Source of the DNA: Buddleja alternifolia
Taxonomy: Eukaryota; Streptophyta; Magnoliopsida; Lamiales; Scrophulariaceae
Reading direction: 5' to 3'
Length of the DNA stretch: 64,000 nucleotides
Assembly: GCA_019426215.1 (NCBI GenBank)
Contig: CM033401.1
Location: forward strand, 7,507,134 to 7,571,133
Shown here: positions 34,140-46,938 of the stretch, in pieces
How positions within the stretch are numbered: position 1 is the stretch's first letter
How the letters are laid out: every line of letters starts with the position of its first letter
Program-made: the position numbers and the translations under genes
The notes under the pieces: model-generated
The model's database searches: none
Told to the model about the DNA's origin: nothing
What the model saw: the letters and a program-made list of their open reading frames with translations, nothing else

Positions 34140-36335
34140 CTTTAATACATGTCTGAATCAATTGGATTGAATCTCGCCACATTTCAAAATATATATATAT
34201 ATATATGTATTTTTAATAATCTAGTTTATTATAGTAGGTAAACCCAGCGCTAAAGTAGCGTTGGGTCTTTTTTTTTTCCTTTGTATTCATTCGAGTCCCT
34301 AAATTTGTAATAGTAACAATTATGTACTATGTAATTTGGTCCCTAAACTTTAAAAAGTTACAATTAGGTCCTAAGTTATTTTTTTTCCAATTAATTATAT
34401 ATTGTTTGTTAACTAGTACAAAATGCATATTCCACATAAATTTAAAACATTTTAAAATTACATCCAACAAAGATTAATATTACATAAAGTGCAAAAATTG
34501 CACAATTCAAAGGGAAACGAACATCATACAAGATAAATTAATTGGACAGATAACAACAATTTAAAATGATGGAAAATCGGATCCACCTCCCCCAAAATTA
34601 GGAAAATAGCCACCATAATAATTTGACGCAGACGGTGGATATGGATGTTGATTTTGTTGCGCTCTTTTTTGTATAATCTTAATCTGTTCAACTTGGAGAT
34701 GAGCACGAACCGTCTCATCACTGATAGAACTCAAGTCACGTGCTAAAATTTTGTCTTCTCGTGCAAGTTCTTTATTTTTTTATGCATCTCAATTTGTTGT
34801 TGGTGCATTTGCACTTCTTGTGCTCTCAAAAGCATTTCTTATTCTTTCAAATACAATTCTTTTTCTTGCATCTCAAAATGGTGTTTTCTATCTTCTGCTA
34901 CCTTCCTCATCAGCTCCACAACCTCTTCATTTTGAGCTTTCGGCTTATCCACATCTTTTGCCCTTTCTTCTTCTATTTTTTTTTCAACTTTGCTTTTTTC
35001 ACTCCAATGGGTCGTTGAGACGAAGAGCCACCAACATTATCATCATCGTCATTTAAATTAACAGAAAATTGTGAAAATCCAATAGAATCTGGGGTACCAC
35101 AATTAGGAGATTGATTATTTGATCGTGATGAGACATAGTTAGAAGGATGTTTTCGAGAAGTTTGTGGATTCAGGGGGCTATTAGCTTCAAATTTTTCAAA
35201 ATCTTTTAGAATGTTCCACACATGATCATATTTGAAACTATTCTTGAATTTTTTTTGTCAATGTTAGCATAAAATATTTTCGCTCTTTCAAGCTGCAAAT
35301 AATTATAAATATCATATCCAAGAATTTTTACGTATATAAAATCACAATAACAATAATGGAAAAATTAAGCATTACTTACTATAGTTTGTTCTGATGCCCC
35401 ACTCGGGTTCTGGCTTTCGACATGCTTGATGGAATGCACTAATCTTTTAACACCAGCCTCTATGTCTGAGTATCGACATTGTAGGGATCTTTGGCCATGA
35501 TCCGCGTAAGACGAATTTTTGGAGTTATTGAATATAGTAGTCACTCGAGCCCAAGACCTATCTGAAGTTTGGGATATCCCCGTAATGGGATCTTGAGAAG
35601 TTTCCATATAAGCTTGACATGAAATGACATCTTTATCGTCGCGATAATTAGCAGTTCGGCCCGACATAATTTTTTTATATGTTAGAGTAAAAAATATAGT
35701 AGTAGCAGTAGTAGTAGTGGAAAAAGTTGAAAATGATAGGTATAAATATGATAACATGTGTGGTTCTATATATAGATAAAATTTTATCCTGGCAAAAATC
35801 TTATCTTATCATCTTATCCCAATCTCAGCCGTTGGATTTCCTCGTCATCCTAACCACTGGATGAATTTTCTTATCATTTACTATATATATATATAGACAT
35901 ACATATATGTATATTTTAATAATTATATATATTGTTAATTAATCAATATCATGTTTGTTTTGTATGCCTCTTTTATATGAAAGTTTTGTTTTATGTAATA
36001 CATAAGTTGTAAAACTCTCTCTTTATATTATTGGGTAATTTTTAATTTTATTTTACGAAATACTAAAGTAGATTAATAAATTTTAATTATTTAATATTAT
36101 TTATTATTATAAATAACAAAAATATTTACATGGATGAATATGTAATATAAACTTAAAATTTGGTGTATTTGTGATATATGATAAATAGTATAAATGAGGT
36201 GTAAAAATAATATTATTATAATAAATAGTGATTTGGTGCAAAAAAATAGTACAGTACATTGAAATGAAAGTACTGTAATTGCTGTAAAATAGTACTGTAA
36301 CTGCTGTAAAATAGTGCACAACATTGGAGATGGTC
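34140..36335 (-). mobile_element. Decayed PIF/Harbinger element nested in the long inverted repeat
   Basis: The right end, in inverse, reads GACCATCTCCAATG preceded by TTA (36336-36338 as TAA), the typical plant Harbinger terminus. Just inside are GCACTATTTTACAGCA-type repeats. It carries the broken ORF1-like gene at 34561-35667. The matching left terminus is lost; the left boundary given is approximate. A hairpin (CCCAGCGCTAAAGTAGCGTTGGG) near 34243-34265 may mark another element that removed it. Confidence 0.6.
34561..35667 (-). pseudogene. PIF/Harbinger ORF1-like protein (Myb/NAM-associated type), broken
   Basis: Minus strand. Exon 1 is 35667-35380 (96 codons, MSGRTANYRDDKD onward) with a GTAAGT donor; exon 2 starts at 35292. 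Exon 1 has the trihelix/Myb-like signature (WARVTTIFN, RSLQCRYSDIEAGVKRLVH) and the linker HVESQNPSGASEQ. Exon 2 has KDFEKFEA and SSSQRPIGVKKAKLK. The protein tail, rich in Tyr, Gly and Phe, ends at the TAA at 34561-34563. Frame shifts after an A run near 35262 and again near 34980-34760 disable it. Such proteins are often mislabelled as glutathione S-transferase T3-like or NAM-associated. They are the accessory DNA-binding ORF of Harbinger elements. No DDE transposase was found nearby. Confidence 0.75.
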
Positions 36336-36736
36336 TAAAAGATTATAAATATCTACTTGAAAAAATTTCATTTTGTGGTGATGCATTAGTTGAATTTGTC
36401 AAATATTAATTAATAGAATGTGTTGTTATCAAATTAATTTAACCGTAGTACTAAAGATACTTTTAATTATTATTTTAAGTAATTATTATTGATGTAATGG
36501 GTAAACGTTAATTAATTAATTTATAAGAAAAAATTGAAAAAAAAATGGTGGAGAAATAAAAAACTAAGAAAAAGAATAATGGTCAAGGGTAATTAAGGCA
36601 ATTTTATAATATAAAAGGGGTTAAGCGTATTTCTTTATAGTTCGGGGGTATTTGTTATGATATCTTTAGTTTAGGGGGGTAAAGTGTAATTTACCATATA
36701 TATATAATATATATAATGTTTAATCTTTGAACTGAT

Positions 36737-37102
36737 GGGATAATTGCATAAGACCCCCCTGTGATATGCGAAACCTGCGCAAAACTCCCATGTATTAATT
36801 TTTTTGCGAATCACCCTCTTGTGTTATTTTTTATTCTGCATATTCCCCCTTTTTCAATTTTTTTTGATATTTTTTTCCATCATAAATGTTCTAGATCTAA
36901 TTCAAATTAAATTATTTAACAATTATAAACATGTTTGGGGCAAAAATGCATTTGGATTGACATTTATGATGGAAAAAAATACCAAAAAAGAGGGAATATG
37001 CAGAATAAAAAATAACACTAGGGGGTGATTCGCAAAAAAATTAACACAGGGGAGTTTGGCGCAAGTTTCGCATATCACAGGGGGGTCTTATGCAATTTTC
37101 CC
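36737..37102. mobile_element. MULE-type MITE in the CCX promoter region
   Basis: A nearly complete fold-back: GGGATAATTGCATAAGACCC at the left and, in inverse, GGGAAAATTGCATAAGACCC at the right, with arms of about 160 bp. It is flanked by a perfect 10-bp duplication TTGAACTGAT (36727-36736 and 37103-37112). The GGGAWAATTGCA end is shared with the element at 5148-5680, so the two are related. It ends 278 bases before the CCX start codon. Confidence 0.92.
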
Positions 37103-37380
37103 TTGAACTGATATTTCTACCGGCTTTTTACAATCGTAATACAATTGGAACTTCAAATACTAATATTTGTTATATTATTAATATAAATATATTTGAACTC
37201 AAATTAACTAGAATATTTATTTAATTATTGCACTTTCATGTCTGCCAAAATAGCCTAATCAACCAAATCCCAACCACAAATCCTGGACCAAACATTCCTA
37301 CCTCAGTTAACACCTATATTCCTGGAATTTCTATACCTCCTACAATATGTCTCATAACATCATCGTATACTTGTCTCAAC

Positions 37381-39063
37381 ATGGATTTTCACACCATCAA
37401 ACCCCATCAAAATAAGCTCTTCTCTCTCTTCCTCAACTTCTCTCTCCTCTTCCTAATCTCATTCTACATCATTTCCATCTATTCTCAACAATCCAACAAT
37501 TCCATATCCATTCATGAGTTCAACAATCTTCATGCTACAACCGATCAAAACTGCGCCGGTGTTCGAAAAATCGATGATTATAAATCAAAATGTGGATATG
37601 TTAAGTCAAATAAAGCTTGTTTGGGTGAAGGGTACTTAAATTATCTTGAAATATTTTATTGCACTTGCAGCAATCCTACATTTGGATACTTTGTGCTCTT
37701 ACTATGGCTAGTGATTTTGTTCTATGTTCTAGCAAACACAACTTCTGAATATTTTATCCCATCTGTTGAGAGCCTCTCAAGTGTTCTAAAACTTTCTCCA
37801 ACTATAGCTGGAACAACTCTTCTCCCACTTGGAAACGGAGCAAACGATGTGTTTGCGAGTATAATTTCGTTTACTCGTTCGGGTGATAATGGAGACGTCG
37901 GCCTCAATAGTGTTCTTGGAGGGGCGTTCTTCATATCGTGTTTCGTTGTGGGAATTGTGAGTATTTCGATATCTTCACGTGGGATTACGGTTGATAAAAG
38001 GAGCTTTATAAGGGATGTTTTGTTCTTCCTTTTCACCCTTTGTTGTCTTCTCGTGATCATCGCAATTGGAAAGGTTAACTTCTGGTTTGCCTTGTGTTTT
38101 TTCTCTATGTATTTTATTTACATAGGTGTGGTTTGTGTTATGCATTTGTTTCGTCATAAGGACGAAAAGGGTATAATGGAAATTCCATTATTAGGCTATG
38201 TTGATGACGAAAAGGGCAATATATCGGAAAAAGATGGTCTTAAAGTTCATGATCAAGACTCGGGGAGAAAAATTGTCTATAAATCATCGTTTTATTATTA
38301 TTCGAGTTTGTTTCTCTATGTATTGGAATTGCCCCTTAGCTTCCCTAGAAGGGTTACAATTCCTATTGTAACTGAAGAGAAATGGTCAAAGCCATTCGCT
38401 ACAAGTTGTGCAACACTAGCACCAATACTATTGGCAGCCCTTTGTAACACACAAGGAGAAAATTATGATGTTAAGATGTGTTTGGCAGTTTACTTAACAT
38501 CAATTTTCATCGGTATCATCCTCGGGACTCTTGCATTGGTTTTTACGAAGAACTCCGGCCCGCCAAAGAGATTCCTACTCCCATGGCTAGCCGGAGGTTT
38601 CTTGATGAGCATTATTTGGACGTACATTTTAGTCGAAGAATTGGTTTCTCTATTAATTGCATTTGGGGATATTCTTGGGATAAATACTTCAATCCTAGGA
38701 CTCACTGTCCTGGCATGGGGGAATTCGATAGGGGATTTGGCATCCAATTTGGGGATGGCGTTGAAAGGCGGTTCGAACGGGGCACAAGTGGCCGTATCGG
38801 GATGTTATGCCGGTCCGTTGTTCAATACATTGGTGGGATTGGGATTGTCACTAGTCCTTGCATCTTGGAAGGAGTATCCCAATGGGTATGTGATTCCTGG
38901 GAATTGTCATGATCTGTATGAAATTGTGGGGTTCTTGATAGGAGGCTTGCTTTGGGCACTTGTGATATTGCCAAAGAGGGATATGCATTTGGATAAATCA
39001 TTAGGTATTGGATTATTAGCCATATACTTCTGTTTTCTATTCCTAAGATTGGTGAGGGGGTGA
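37381..39063 (+). CDS. Cation/calcium exchanger (CCX, K-dependent Na/Ca exchanger-like)
   Basis: Single exon, 560 aa. The frame is open upstream to 37228, but the first ATG is at 37381 (MDFHTIKPHQ), the start used here. A hydrophobic anchor lies at residues 13-33, followed by a luminal or external stretch with paired cysteines, as in plant CCX proteins. The two alpha repeats are clear: GNGANDVFAS near residue 151 and LAWGNSIGDLASN near residue 444. Each lies within a cluster of about five membrane spans, separated by a hydrophilic loop around residues 255-310. Family members exchange monovalent cations and Ca2+ across endomembranes or the plasma membrane. No breaks are seen. Length is normal for CCX (about 540-650 aa). 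Regulation may be influenced by the MITE directly upstream. Confidence 0.95.
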   Translation: MDFHTIKPHQNKLFSLFLNFSLLFLISFYIISIYSQQSNNSISIHEFNNLHATTDQNCAGVRKIDDYKSKCGYVKSNKACLGEGYLNYLEIFYCTCSNPTFGYFVLLLWLVILFYVLANTTSEYFIPSVESLSSVLKLSPTIAGTTLLPLGNGANDVFASIISFTRSGDNGDVGLNSVLGGAFFISCFVVGIVSISISSRGITVDKRSFIRDVLFFLFTLCCLLVIIAIGKVNFWFALCFFSMYFIYIGVVCVMHLFRHKDEKGIMEIPLLGYVDDEKGNISEKDGLKVHDQDSGRKIVYKSSFYYYSSLFLYVLELPLSFPRRVTIPIVTEEKWSKPFATSCATLAPILLAALCNTQGENYDVKMCLAVYLTSIFIGIILGTLALVFTKNSGPPKRFLLPWLAGGFLMSIIWTYILVEELVSLLIAFGDILGINTSILGLTVLAWGNSIGDLASNLGMALKGGSNGAQVAVSGCYAGPLFNTLVGLGLSLVLASWKEYPNGYVIPGNCHDLYEIVGFLIGGLLWALVILPKRDMHLDKSLGIGLLAIYFCFLFLRLVRG

Positions 39064-39387
39064 GACTTCGGGAGTCTAACTCTCAAAAAATATCCACCAC
39101 AATGTGTTAAAACATAATAAAAAATGTATATATTTAGGTGGACCCAACACATTCTGACATACTGTGTGATTAATATTTCCCGGGAATTGGACTCCCGGGA
39201 GCCGCCAAGTATCACCATTGGTGAAGCGTGTAGGATTACTCAAACTTGGAGGCTCCTTTTGTTTGATCCTCAAAGAGGTGGGGATTTTTCCAAGATTTAA
39301 GCTTTTTTTTTTTAGGTTCTTAGCAATTTGTACCATTTATCCCATGTAATTATTCGATAGTTTTTTTTAGCTATATAAAATATTTGT
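39064..39387 (+). other. Downstream flank of the CCX gene
   Basis: Probable 3' UTR and spacer. No ORF; a short T run near 39304-39313. The large duplication begins at its right edge. Confidence 0.5.
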
Positions 39388-39400
39388 ACCATCACAAGGG

Positions 39401-39595
39401 GTAATTTTTTATTTTTTAATGAGATGATTACATCATTACATCGAAGATCGAATTAACTATCATTAATATGTAAACTAGAAATAATGAATTACCATATAAG
39501 TAGAAGATCAACCCACACATCTAATGGGATCCAATCCCTAATCTCTAAATCATTGTATCTCAATCTTACCAAGGCGAATACATCATTAACTACGG
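39401..39595 (-). mobile_element. tRNA-derived SINE, worn (unit 1 copy)
   Basis: On the minus strand it matches the SINE at 40756 and 47747: a GGTAAGATTGAG-type A-box region, a damaged B box, and a tail near 39401-39420. Because the same insertion is in unit 2 (47747), it predates the duplication. Ends are approximate. Confidence 0.6.
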
Positions 39596-39599
39596 CGTG

Positions 39600-40020
39600 T
39601 GATTTTTTCAGCAAGTATATATCGGAAGTTTAAAAAAGTCCGTTTATGGTGATTTTATGTGGATCTTATATTTTTAATAAGTGGACAATTATAATACTCC
39701 ATGAACGCACTGATTCTGTGGCATCACCAAATTGTTAAAGAGTATCAAAGCAACTATGAGTTGTAAAAGTTAGGGCATGATGGTCTTACGTGAATGCTAA
39801 TACGTAATCATGTATATATAATTGTCCATATATAAGTATCGAAGCAACCATGAGTTATAAAAGTCAATCCATGGTGTTCCGGCATGGACCTTAGCATTTG
39901 AGCAATTATAATTGTTCATGAACCCGCGAATTCTGTGACTTCACAACGGGTGATTCTCGAGAAGTATTGAAACAACTATAAATTTATAAAAATCAGTATA
40001 TATGATGGCCCCGCTTGGAT
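39600..40020 (+). repeat. Degenerate ~128-bp tandem repeat (unit 1)
   Basis: Repeating segments around GAAGTATCGAAGCAACTATG ... ATCACAACGGGTGATTCTC occur at roughly 39615, 39740, 39836 and 39962. The same array is in unit 2. The units are diverged. No coding meaning. Confidence 0.65.
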
Positions 40021-40755
40021 TTTAATATGTTTAGTTAGGGCAAGATCAAGCTCATTTATCTTGACTCGTAGAGCTCGAGCTCGATTAGAGCAATTTAGTT
40101 GGACTCGACACGAGCTCGACTCGTGTGCACCACAATATCAGGATGGCGCAGACCGGTGGTTTTTATAGAGCGGCAACATGTGAAATACAAAGGATATGGG
40201 TTAATAAAATATATTTTTCGAATTCTGTGATCATGGTTCACGCTTTCCATCAAAAATTGATTTGATTATTTGAAGTTTTGTTACCTATATCTATATGTAA
40301 TATACGCCAAAATCGTTTAGAAGTTGTAGTCCAACACGGAATCTTATTCAAATAGCGATCGAGTACAAATGATTTGGATAGTTTTCACCGTCGAGGACCC
40401 TAACAGATAAGATGTTGCATTTCTGCTTATCTTGAGAATGGAAGAAACCAAATAAAGGCCACCATTTGTTTAACTTTTTCTACATAATTTTGGTCCCAAG
40501 AAACTAACTTGGTTCAACAACTTCAACTTGAGCACACTATATATACAGTTGTAAATACCTTTTCTTTCCTCAATGTATCAACATTAATCTTTTGGACTAC
40601 TATGGAGTAAATGACACATGTAAACCTTGAGTTTTTTTAATGAACACGTCTCATTCAGTCGATACGTTGCAATTAAAGATCCTTTCTGCATAAATAAAGG
40701 TTCAAAATGGGAGAAATACATTTTTTGTCGCTGAACTTTCCCACTAAAACAACTT

Positions 40756-40949
40756 CTTTTTTTTTAATAAAACGGTTATATCATTACATCTGATATCGAA
40801 TCAACAATTATAATCAACAATTTCCTGTTACAAACTAGTAACAACAAGCTAAAAACTAGAAATACAGAACTACTATATAAGTAGCGAAATAACACACACA
40901 TCTGGTGGGATCGAACCCATGACCTCTAAGTCATATGGCCTCAATCTTT
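40756..40949 (-). mobile_element. tRNA-derived SINE
   Basis: On the minus strand: TTTTTAGTGGAAAGATTGAGG (A-box region), then B box GGGTTCGATCCC, then the body and a T/A tail. It is flanked by near-identical CCACTAAAACAACTT (40741-40755) and CCACTAAAAACAACTT (40950-40965). The empty site is in unit 2 near 49827-49843, so this insertion is younger than the duplication. Confidence 0.82.
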
Positions 40950-41132
40950 CCACTAAAAACAACTTTGGTCCCCCCATTGATCAGACTTGGCAAATTAAGT
41001 CTTAAATGATCCAATTTAAAACATATTTGGTCCCTTAAGTTAACTTTCCGTTCAAAACTGACTGAATGAGCTCAAATTGGAGGGAAATTGGTGGAACCTC
41101 ACTTCATTTCATCATTTCAGCAGAAAGGTAAA

Positions 41133-42965
41133 GGCTCCGTATGATTGTGTTTTCGAAAATGAATTCTGAGATTTTTTTGGGGAATGTGTATTACAGAAAT
41201 TCGTGTGAAAATGTTGACTTTATTTGTTTGTTTGGATGTATTTTTAGAATTTGATTGAAAGTAGTGTAAATGTGATATAAAGTTGATTTTTATTAAGATT
41301 TGATATATGAAATGATTAAGTTGGTTATAAATGTGATGATAATGGGGAAAAGATATTAAAATAATATTTTTTTGAATAATGTTATGAATTGGTAATAAAG
41401 TAATATGTATATATGTGTATATATATATACATATACACACACATAATATAATATATATTATAGAAATAGAATGAAAAGACAAAAAAAAAAAAAAAGGCAG
41501 CCAACAGTGGGGGGGCGTTCATGGGGTAGGGGGGCGGGTAAGGATTTGGGGGTGGGGGGCCCTTCATTTTCATTTTTTTTTTGTCACCTCTTTCATTTTT
41601 TTTAGCTTTAGATTTTTATCTTTTTTTCATTTCGTGTTTTCTTTTCAATTTTATATTTTAAAAGTTCAAGAAAATTGGATCTTGCTCGTCTATATTTATA
41701 ATAGTTAGTGTAATTATACGGTTCGCATTGGACAAATATAAAAATAGGATGTGGTCCATATATATAATATTTTATGAAATGTATAAATATGATTGGAGCA
41801 TAAGTAGTTCTATATTTCTTTTTCCATTTACATACAATATTTTATTTCCAATTTGATTGAGGCAAATTTATTTTCATCTTCTTATAATGAGATACTATGA
41901 TGTTACATAAAATATTTGCTCGAGCTCGAGCCGAGAAATTTGGCGAGATTCAGCTCGAGCTCGGCTCGTGGGCAACTCTATTAAATACCACGTTAGTACC
42001 AAAATAAAATAATCGAGATTCTGTCGATATTTTTGAACCAACATCAAATAAATAAATTGATAAAAAAGTTAAAGAGACTTTTTTAGTATACATGGATTCT
42101 CTAATCACATTTTTGAACCAACATCAAATAAATAAATGAAAACACAGAAGAGAAATAACAAATAAAGGAAGATAGTTTAAGGAAATAAGGAAAATGAATG
42201 TGTGTTAAAAGAGTAATTAGGAGAGATAAGTTACTTGGGATACTTGTCAAAAATTTATAAATAGTGATTGTCACACCAAAGTTTAAAACCCTAGACACCT
42301 ATTGTTTTATTATATAGTTAGAAATATAGATAATTTTGATAATTTGCCATTACTTATGTTAGTTACCACATATTAGATGTATATGTCGAATGTACTCAAC
42401 TTATTATGTTAAATCAGGTTAGCATAATGATTCATATAGTTCTATAAGTAAATAAGTGAAAATACCTAATATAAGTGTGATTTTGCATTAAAATTGATAT
42501 GTTAATAACTTATGAAATTTAACCTGTCATTCTACCTAATTAGCTAAAAGTTAAGCTGTCTTTTATAATTTATAAATTTAATGTTCCCCTTAAACATAAC
42601 TTTTCCTCTTTTTAAATTGCATGTTACTCAACTAATACTTATATAACATTTAATAAAATTGTATTATACAAATTATATATTATTAAATATTATTTAATAA
42701 TGATAATTAGAATATTGGAAAATTGAATAGGTATTTTTATATTATATAAAATATGGAAAGTAAGAGAATGAGTTGGATAGTGGGATAATGTAATTAATGA
42801 TGTGAATAGATTGAAATGATGAAATAATTGGTTGTTGTATAGGGGAATGTGCAGTGTATTTAAAATTTGATCATTTTCTGTTGAATTTGGCTTGGATTGT
42901 GTATTTTCATTTTTTGGTGATCCAAAAAATGAAAATGTTTTTAAAATTCCTAATCATACATAGCC
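41133..42965. mobile_element. Large Tourist-like MITE or non-autonomous Harbinger (1.8 kb)
   Basis: The ends GGCTCCGTATGATTGTG and the inverse of GGCTATGTATGATTAGG are imperfect TIRs of the same family as 14656 and 17148. The flanking 3 bp are AAA on each side, not the usual TWA, so the target duplication is uncertain. The interior includes (TA)n near 41404-41430, an A run, G runs near 41509-41560 and a GAGCTCGAG-rich segment near 41920-41965, possibly from further insertions. Confidence 0.55.
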
Positions 42966-45900
42966 AAAGTGTCTCAATAAATTCTCCTAAAATCACAACC
43001 TTCAAAATGTAATTCAACCCCAATTTTCTCAATTTTTTGTACGCCCTAATTTGACAAAACCCTAGTTTTTTAAAATTCCTACATTTATAAATCCTAATTA
43101 CAAATTTCCCCCCGTAATTTGATAAAAATGGAGGTAGACTGTGCAAGTTGATATTTTTAGCGCTAAAATTGACCAATTCCCTCCCACTTGAGCTCAAGTG
43201 CGGCCATTTTGTTAGTTTTTGGACAAAAAGTTAATGGCATGAATCAGACCAATCTATTCAAAATAGAAACATTTCTGACTATTTTTGTTGAGTCCAATAA
43301 ATGAGGGATCAAAACTATTTTACTAATAAAGTTGAGGAACCAAATTAAAATGTAATCCTCCCGTCCAAAATTGCTCAAGTGCGGACACATTTAGAAAGTT
43401 GTGCTATATGTGTGTGAGAAAATTGTAAAATATCCATCTCATAGGATAGAACTATAGCAACTTTGTCTCATGGTTTTTATAGTTGCAAAAATAATTTCCA
43501 TGAAATCTTTTTTATTATTATTATAATTTTGGTCCCACCTATTGAAAAAACGGATAAAATTTCATGCGTGACATAGATGCTCTATTAAGGTTTTTGTGAA
43601 ATTTATCCAAATTAAGTAATGGTCTCGTACAGGCACGTGACCAATCTAAAGTTTCTCATCATCTTTTTAACAGTTGAGATTAAGAATGCAGGAAAATACG
43701 TCTTATGAGACTAATTTTACAAGTTTGTAAACGGTAATGTTAAATTTGCAACGTGACATATATATATCCACATGGAACTGAGTCAGGGGCAAAATGCATA
43801 TGCTTCGCATTCTAAAAACTTTCGACGAAATATTTCATTAGAAATGGGACTGACGGATGCATCGGAGTATTTAAAAAGATTGAGGTGTAATATGCATAAA
43901 TGAATAAGCTTTTTTGATTTGGAATCAATCTAAGCGTATTGGTCAAATCAATCTAAAATTTATCAAGATCATATGAGAATTGGTATCTTTGATTTGGGAA
44001 TCACGTTATTTTGACAGATCATATGAGATTTGATTTCATAATACAAATAAACAAACGATTCAGCATGGACATGACTTGACTTCCATTCTTATTTTTCTTT
44101 TTCGTTCATAAATTAGGTCTCACTATGATTGGACTTAAAATTTTTTCAGAAAATAAAATATCTTTTATGTCATCAAAGCGAAAAGTTTTACAATAGAGAT
44201 GACAATATATGGATACAATATGATAGTATTTGTCTACCATAATTCATTAAAAGATCACTGGAGCATATGTCAGATTAAACAAGTGATCCTAAACAAAAGA
44301 TAATAATAAAAATTAAAACTAAGGATGAATACTCTCTTACGAAACTAGAACTCACATACAATAGAACAATAACACATAAATTGTAACTATAATTCTATAA
44401 ATATTTAAAATAGATCTTTGTCGGTTTCAGAGAATATAGCCACGACAAAAGGGGATGATAAGGGAGGATGTAAAAGACACTCTATCGTCGCCATTTCACT
44501 CATCCAAACACCATACAAAACCCAGATAAAAGTGAACTAAGTAGGATAAGTGAGAAAGAAGAGAATGAGACTTGAAAGAGAGATTCTGATATGAAAACCT
44601 CTTCCTATGAGAGGCGCTTGAAAGTACGTATCTTCCGAAGTGACTAAAGATCGTAATGCAAAGTACATATATGAAACTGGCGGTTAACGAATAATTTCCT
44701 TTTTTTTTTTTCTTTTGGTTGGTTTTTTTTCCTTAACGAATATCATATATCTGTTGATATCATAATTAATTTTTTCAATAAAAATATAATTAAGTGTTCT
44801 TATTATACAGTAGATAATTAATCTCTTAGTACAATAAATATCTAATTAATTATTAGCTTATAAATTTTTACTTATTTTGTTAAAATAATTATCTTATTAT
44901 TATAAATTAAAATAAGCCAATTTTAATTATTTTGCAATTTGAAAAAAAAATTATTTATATTAATTAAAATTAATTAATTGAACGATTAAGTAATTATTTA
45001 ATTAATTAATGAGTAAAAAACAATTATTCTTTTTTTATTATTTTATTTAAACATTGACTATTAGTATATACTAGCTAAATATTAACAATTAAAATAAGGT
45101 AGTTGTTTTTATTCTTTTATTTAGGAATTAATTATTAATGTAAATTAATATTTTACACTTTTATTAGACATTACCTAGTAGTATATACTAAGTTATATCA
45201 GTTAAATAAAAATAATTAAAATTAGGTGGACTGCAAAATTGCTAAAAACAAGAATTTTTTTCTGTTTTTTTTTTTGGGTTTAGGGACTAAAGTGATACAA
45301 ACTTGATACTTCGAGGACCATAGTGCAACTAGAAACCAACAGATCCAGTTAAAAATCACCGTAAAAGACTAAAGCGAGACGAAAATATAACTTCGGGATG
45401 ATAGCATAATAAATTTAAATTGAGGGACGTAAGTGTACTTCGAGGATAAGTGATATTAACACCACTACTTTTCTTCTTTCTTTTTTTCTCTACTCTCTTT
45501 TTCTTTATTCTTCTCCTCACTCATTCTCCGTTCATTTGGTTTTTTTTTTTTTCAAATTACTATAAATTATTATTTATTTTTCAGTAGTTTTTTTTGAACA
45601 TTTTGTTTTCATACATGCATTGTGCTCCACAAATTAGTGTGTGTGTGTATATATATATAAATATATATTGTGTGTGCGTGCGTGTGTGTATCATAGTTAA
45701 TGCATGTGGTACATGAACACTACAAATTAATTATTGCTCGTGACAATTTTCTTGCCATGTAGTTGCCACTTGTGACCATTCCTTTCAATCAAGATGGTGA
45801 TTGAACATCTTAAAACGTCCTTTTTCAATATAACGTTTGGAATGTCATGTTGTTATCTATACATTTTTCGTCTTAATTTTGTTTATATTTCTAAACAACA

Positions 45901-46938
45901 AATAATATCAGTGTTAATATTTATACAGTTGTCATGTTATTTGTAATAATGAATTGGAACCATCGTTAGGATAAAAAAGCATGAGACAAGTGATTAGTGT
46001 AACAACTCTTTTTGACGATAATAGAGACCATATTCTTGTCAAGTATTCGAATTTGAGCAATATTAATTGATTTCTTGAGGGGTGGGTGAGCTTGTCACTC
46101 AATTTCATTAAGATGTTAGTCAAATTAAAATTCCTTCAGAATAAAGATGATTGTTTCATTGCCTACCACCGTAACCATCGTTATTTGTAATAATGAATTG
46201 GAACTAGCTGAACTACCATCTTAAGAATAAATCAATTCACATTCCAATATTTTGCACATGTGTACAATTGCCAAAGATGCTTATCTTATTTCCATATCAA
46301 ACAAGTTGTAAGTCAACATTATAATAACGTCCAATTGAAAATATTAGAACCTCTAAAAAAAACCGACAAATTTGAAGAGCAAAATCAGCATGATATATAC
46401 TTATCCATCATGATTCATGACCCTTGATTCCAATTAAGACGGTGACTAATTGCATATATGAGGAGGACATTTGTAGTTTGCACCACTCCTATTGAACCTT
46501 TTGAGCAATTTAGATTTTACTCAGATTTTTTGTTTAAAAATTGAACTTTTATATATGGTATTTTATAACGTCTTTATCCTACAAGTATATATAATTTAGA
46601 TCAATTCTAAATTTAGAAAAATATTTTGTCGATTGGATGGATATACTTTAAGTGAAATATAAAAAGAAATTTCGTTTTACAATAAAACATTTCAACTAAT
46701 TCAAATTTGACTTTTCAATAACAAGACATGGAATATGTATTTTGTTTACAAGACATGTCAACTTTGACGTATTCTTAGTCATCCAATCTATTATGCAGGT
46801 GGACAATCACTTGATATCTATATTGATTTATACATGTAGGACAATCATTCATTAATTATGACAATATATATTATATATCTCCGTATATGATTATTAGTTG
46901 TTTATGTTCACAACCTAAACATTGTACTATTATATTTA
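42966..46938. other. Non-coding AT-rich part of unit 1
   Basis: No gene or defined element ends. It includes a (TG)/(TA) microsatellite near 45639-45690 and the single arm (about 44779-45450) whose inverted partner exists only in unit 2. Confidence 0.5.

Larger units (their letters stand above)
33744..36695. mobile_element. Long inverted-repeat (MULE-like) element, interrupted
   Basis: The left arm begins GGTAAAATACACTTTGCCC and the right arm in inverse begins GGTAAATTACACTTTACCCC. The arms can be followed for about 340 bp each (33744 to about 34080; about 36350 to 36695). The flanks are TA microsatellite on both sides, so the target duplication (probably about 10 bp of TA) cannot be resolved. 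The space between the arms holds a decayed Harbinger element. The superfamily is inferred from the long TIRs and AT-rich target. Confidence 0.7.

Noticed and set aside
37228..37380. Extending the CCX protein upstream of 37381
   Set aside because: The added 51 codons begin with TTG and do not look like CCX sequence. The first ATG is at 37381, followed by the hydrophobic anchor.
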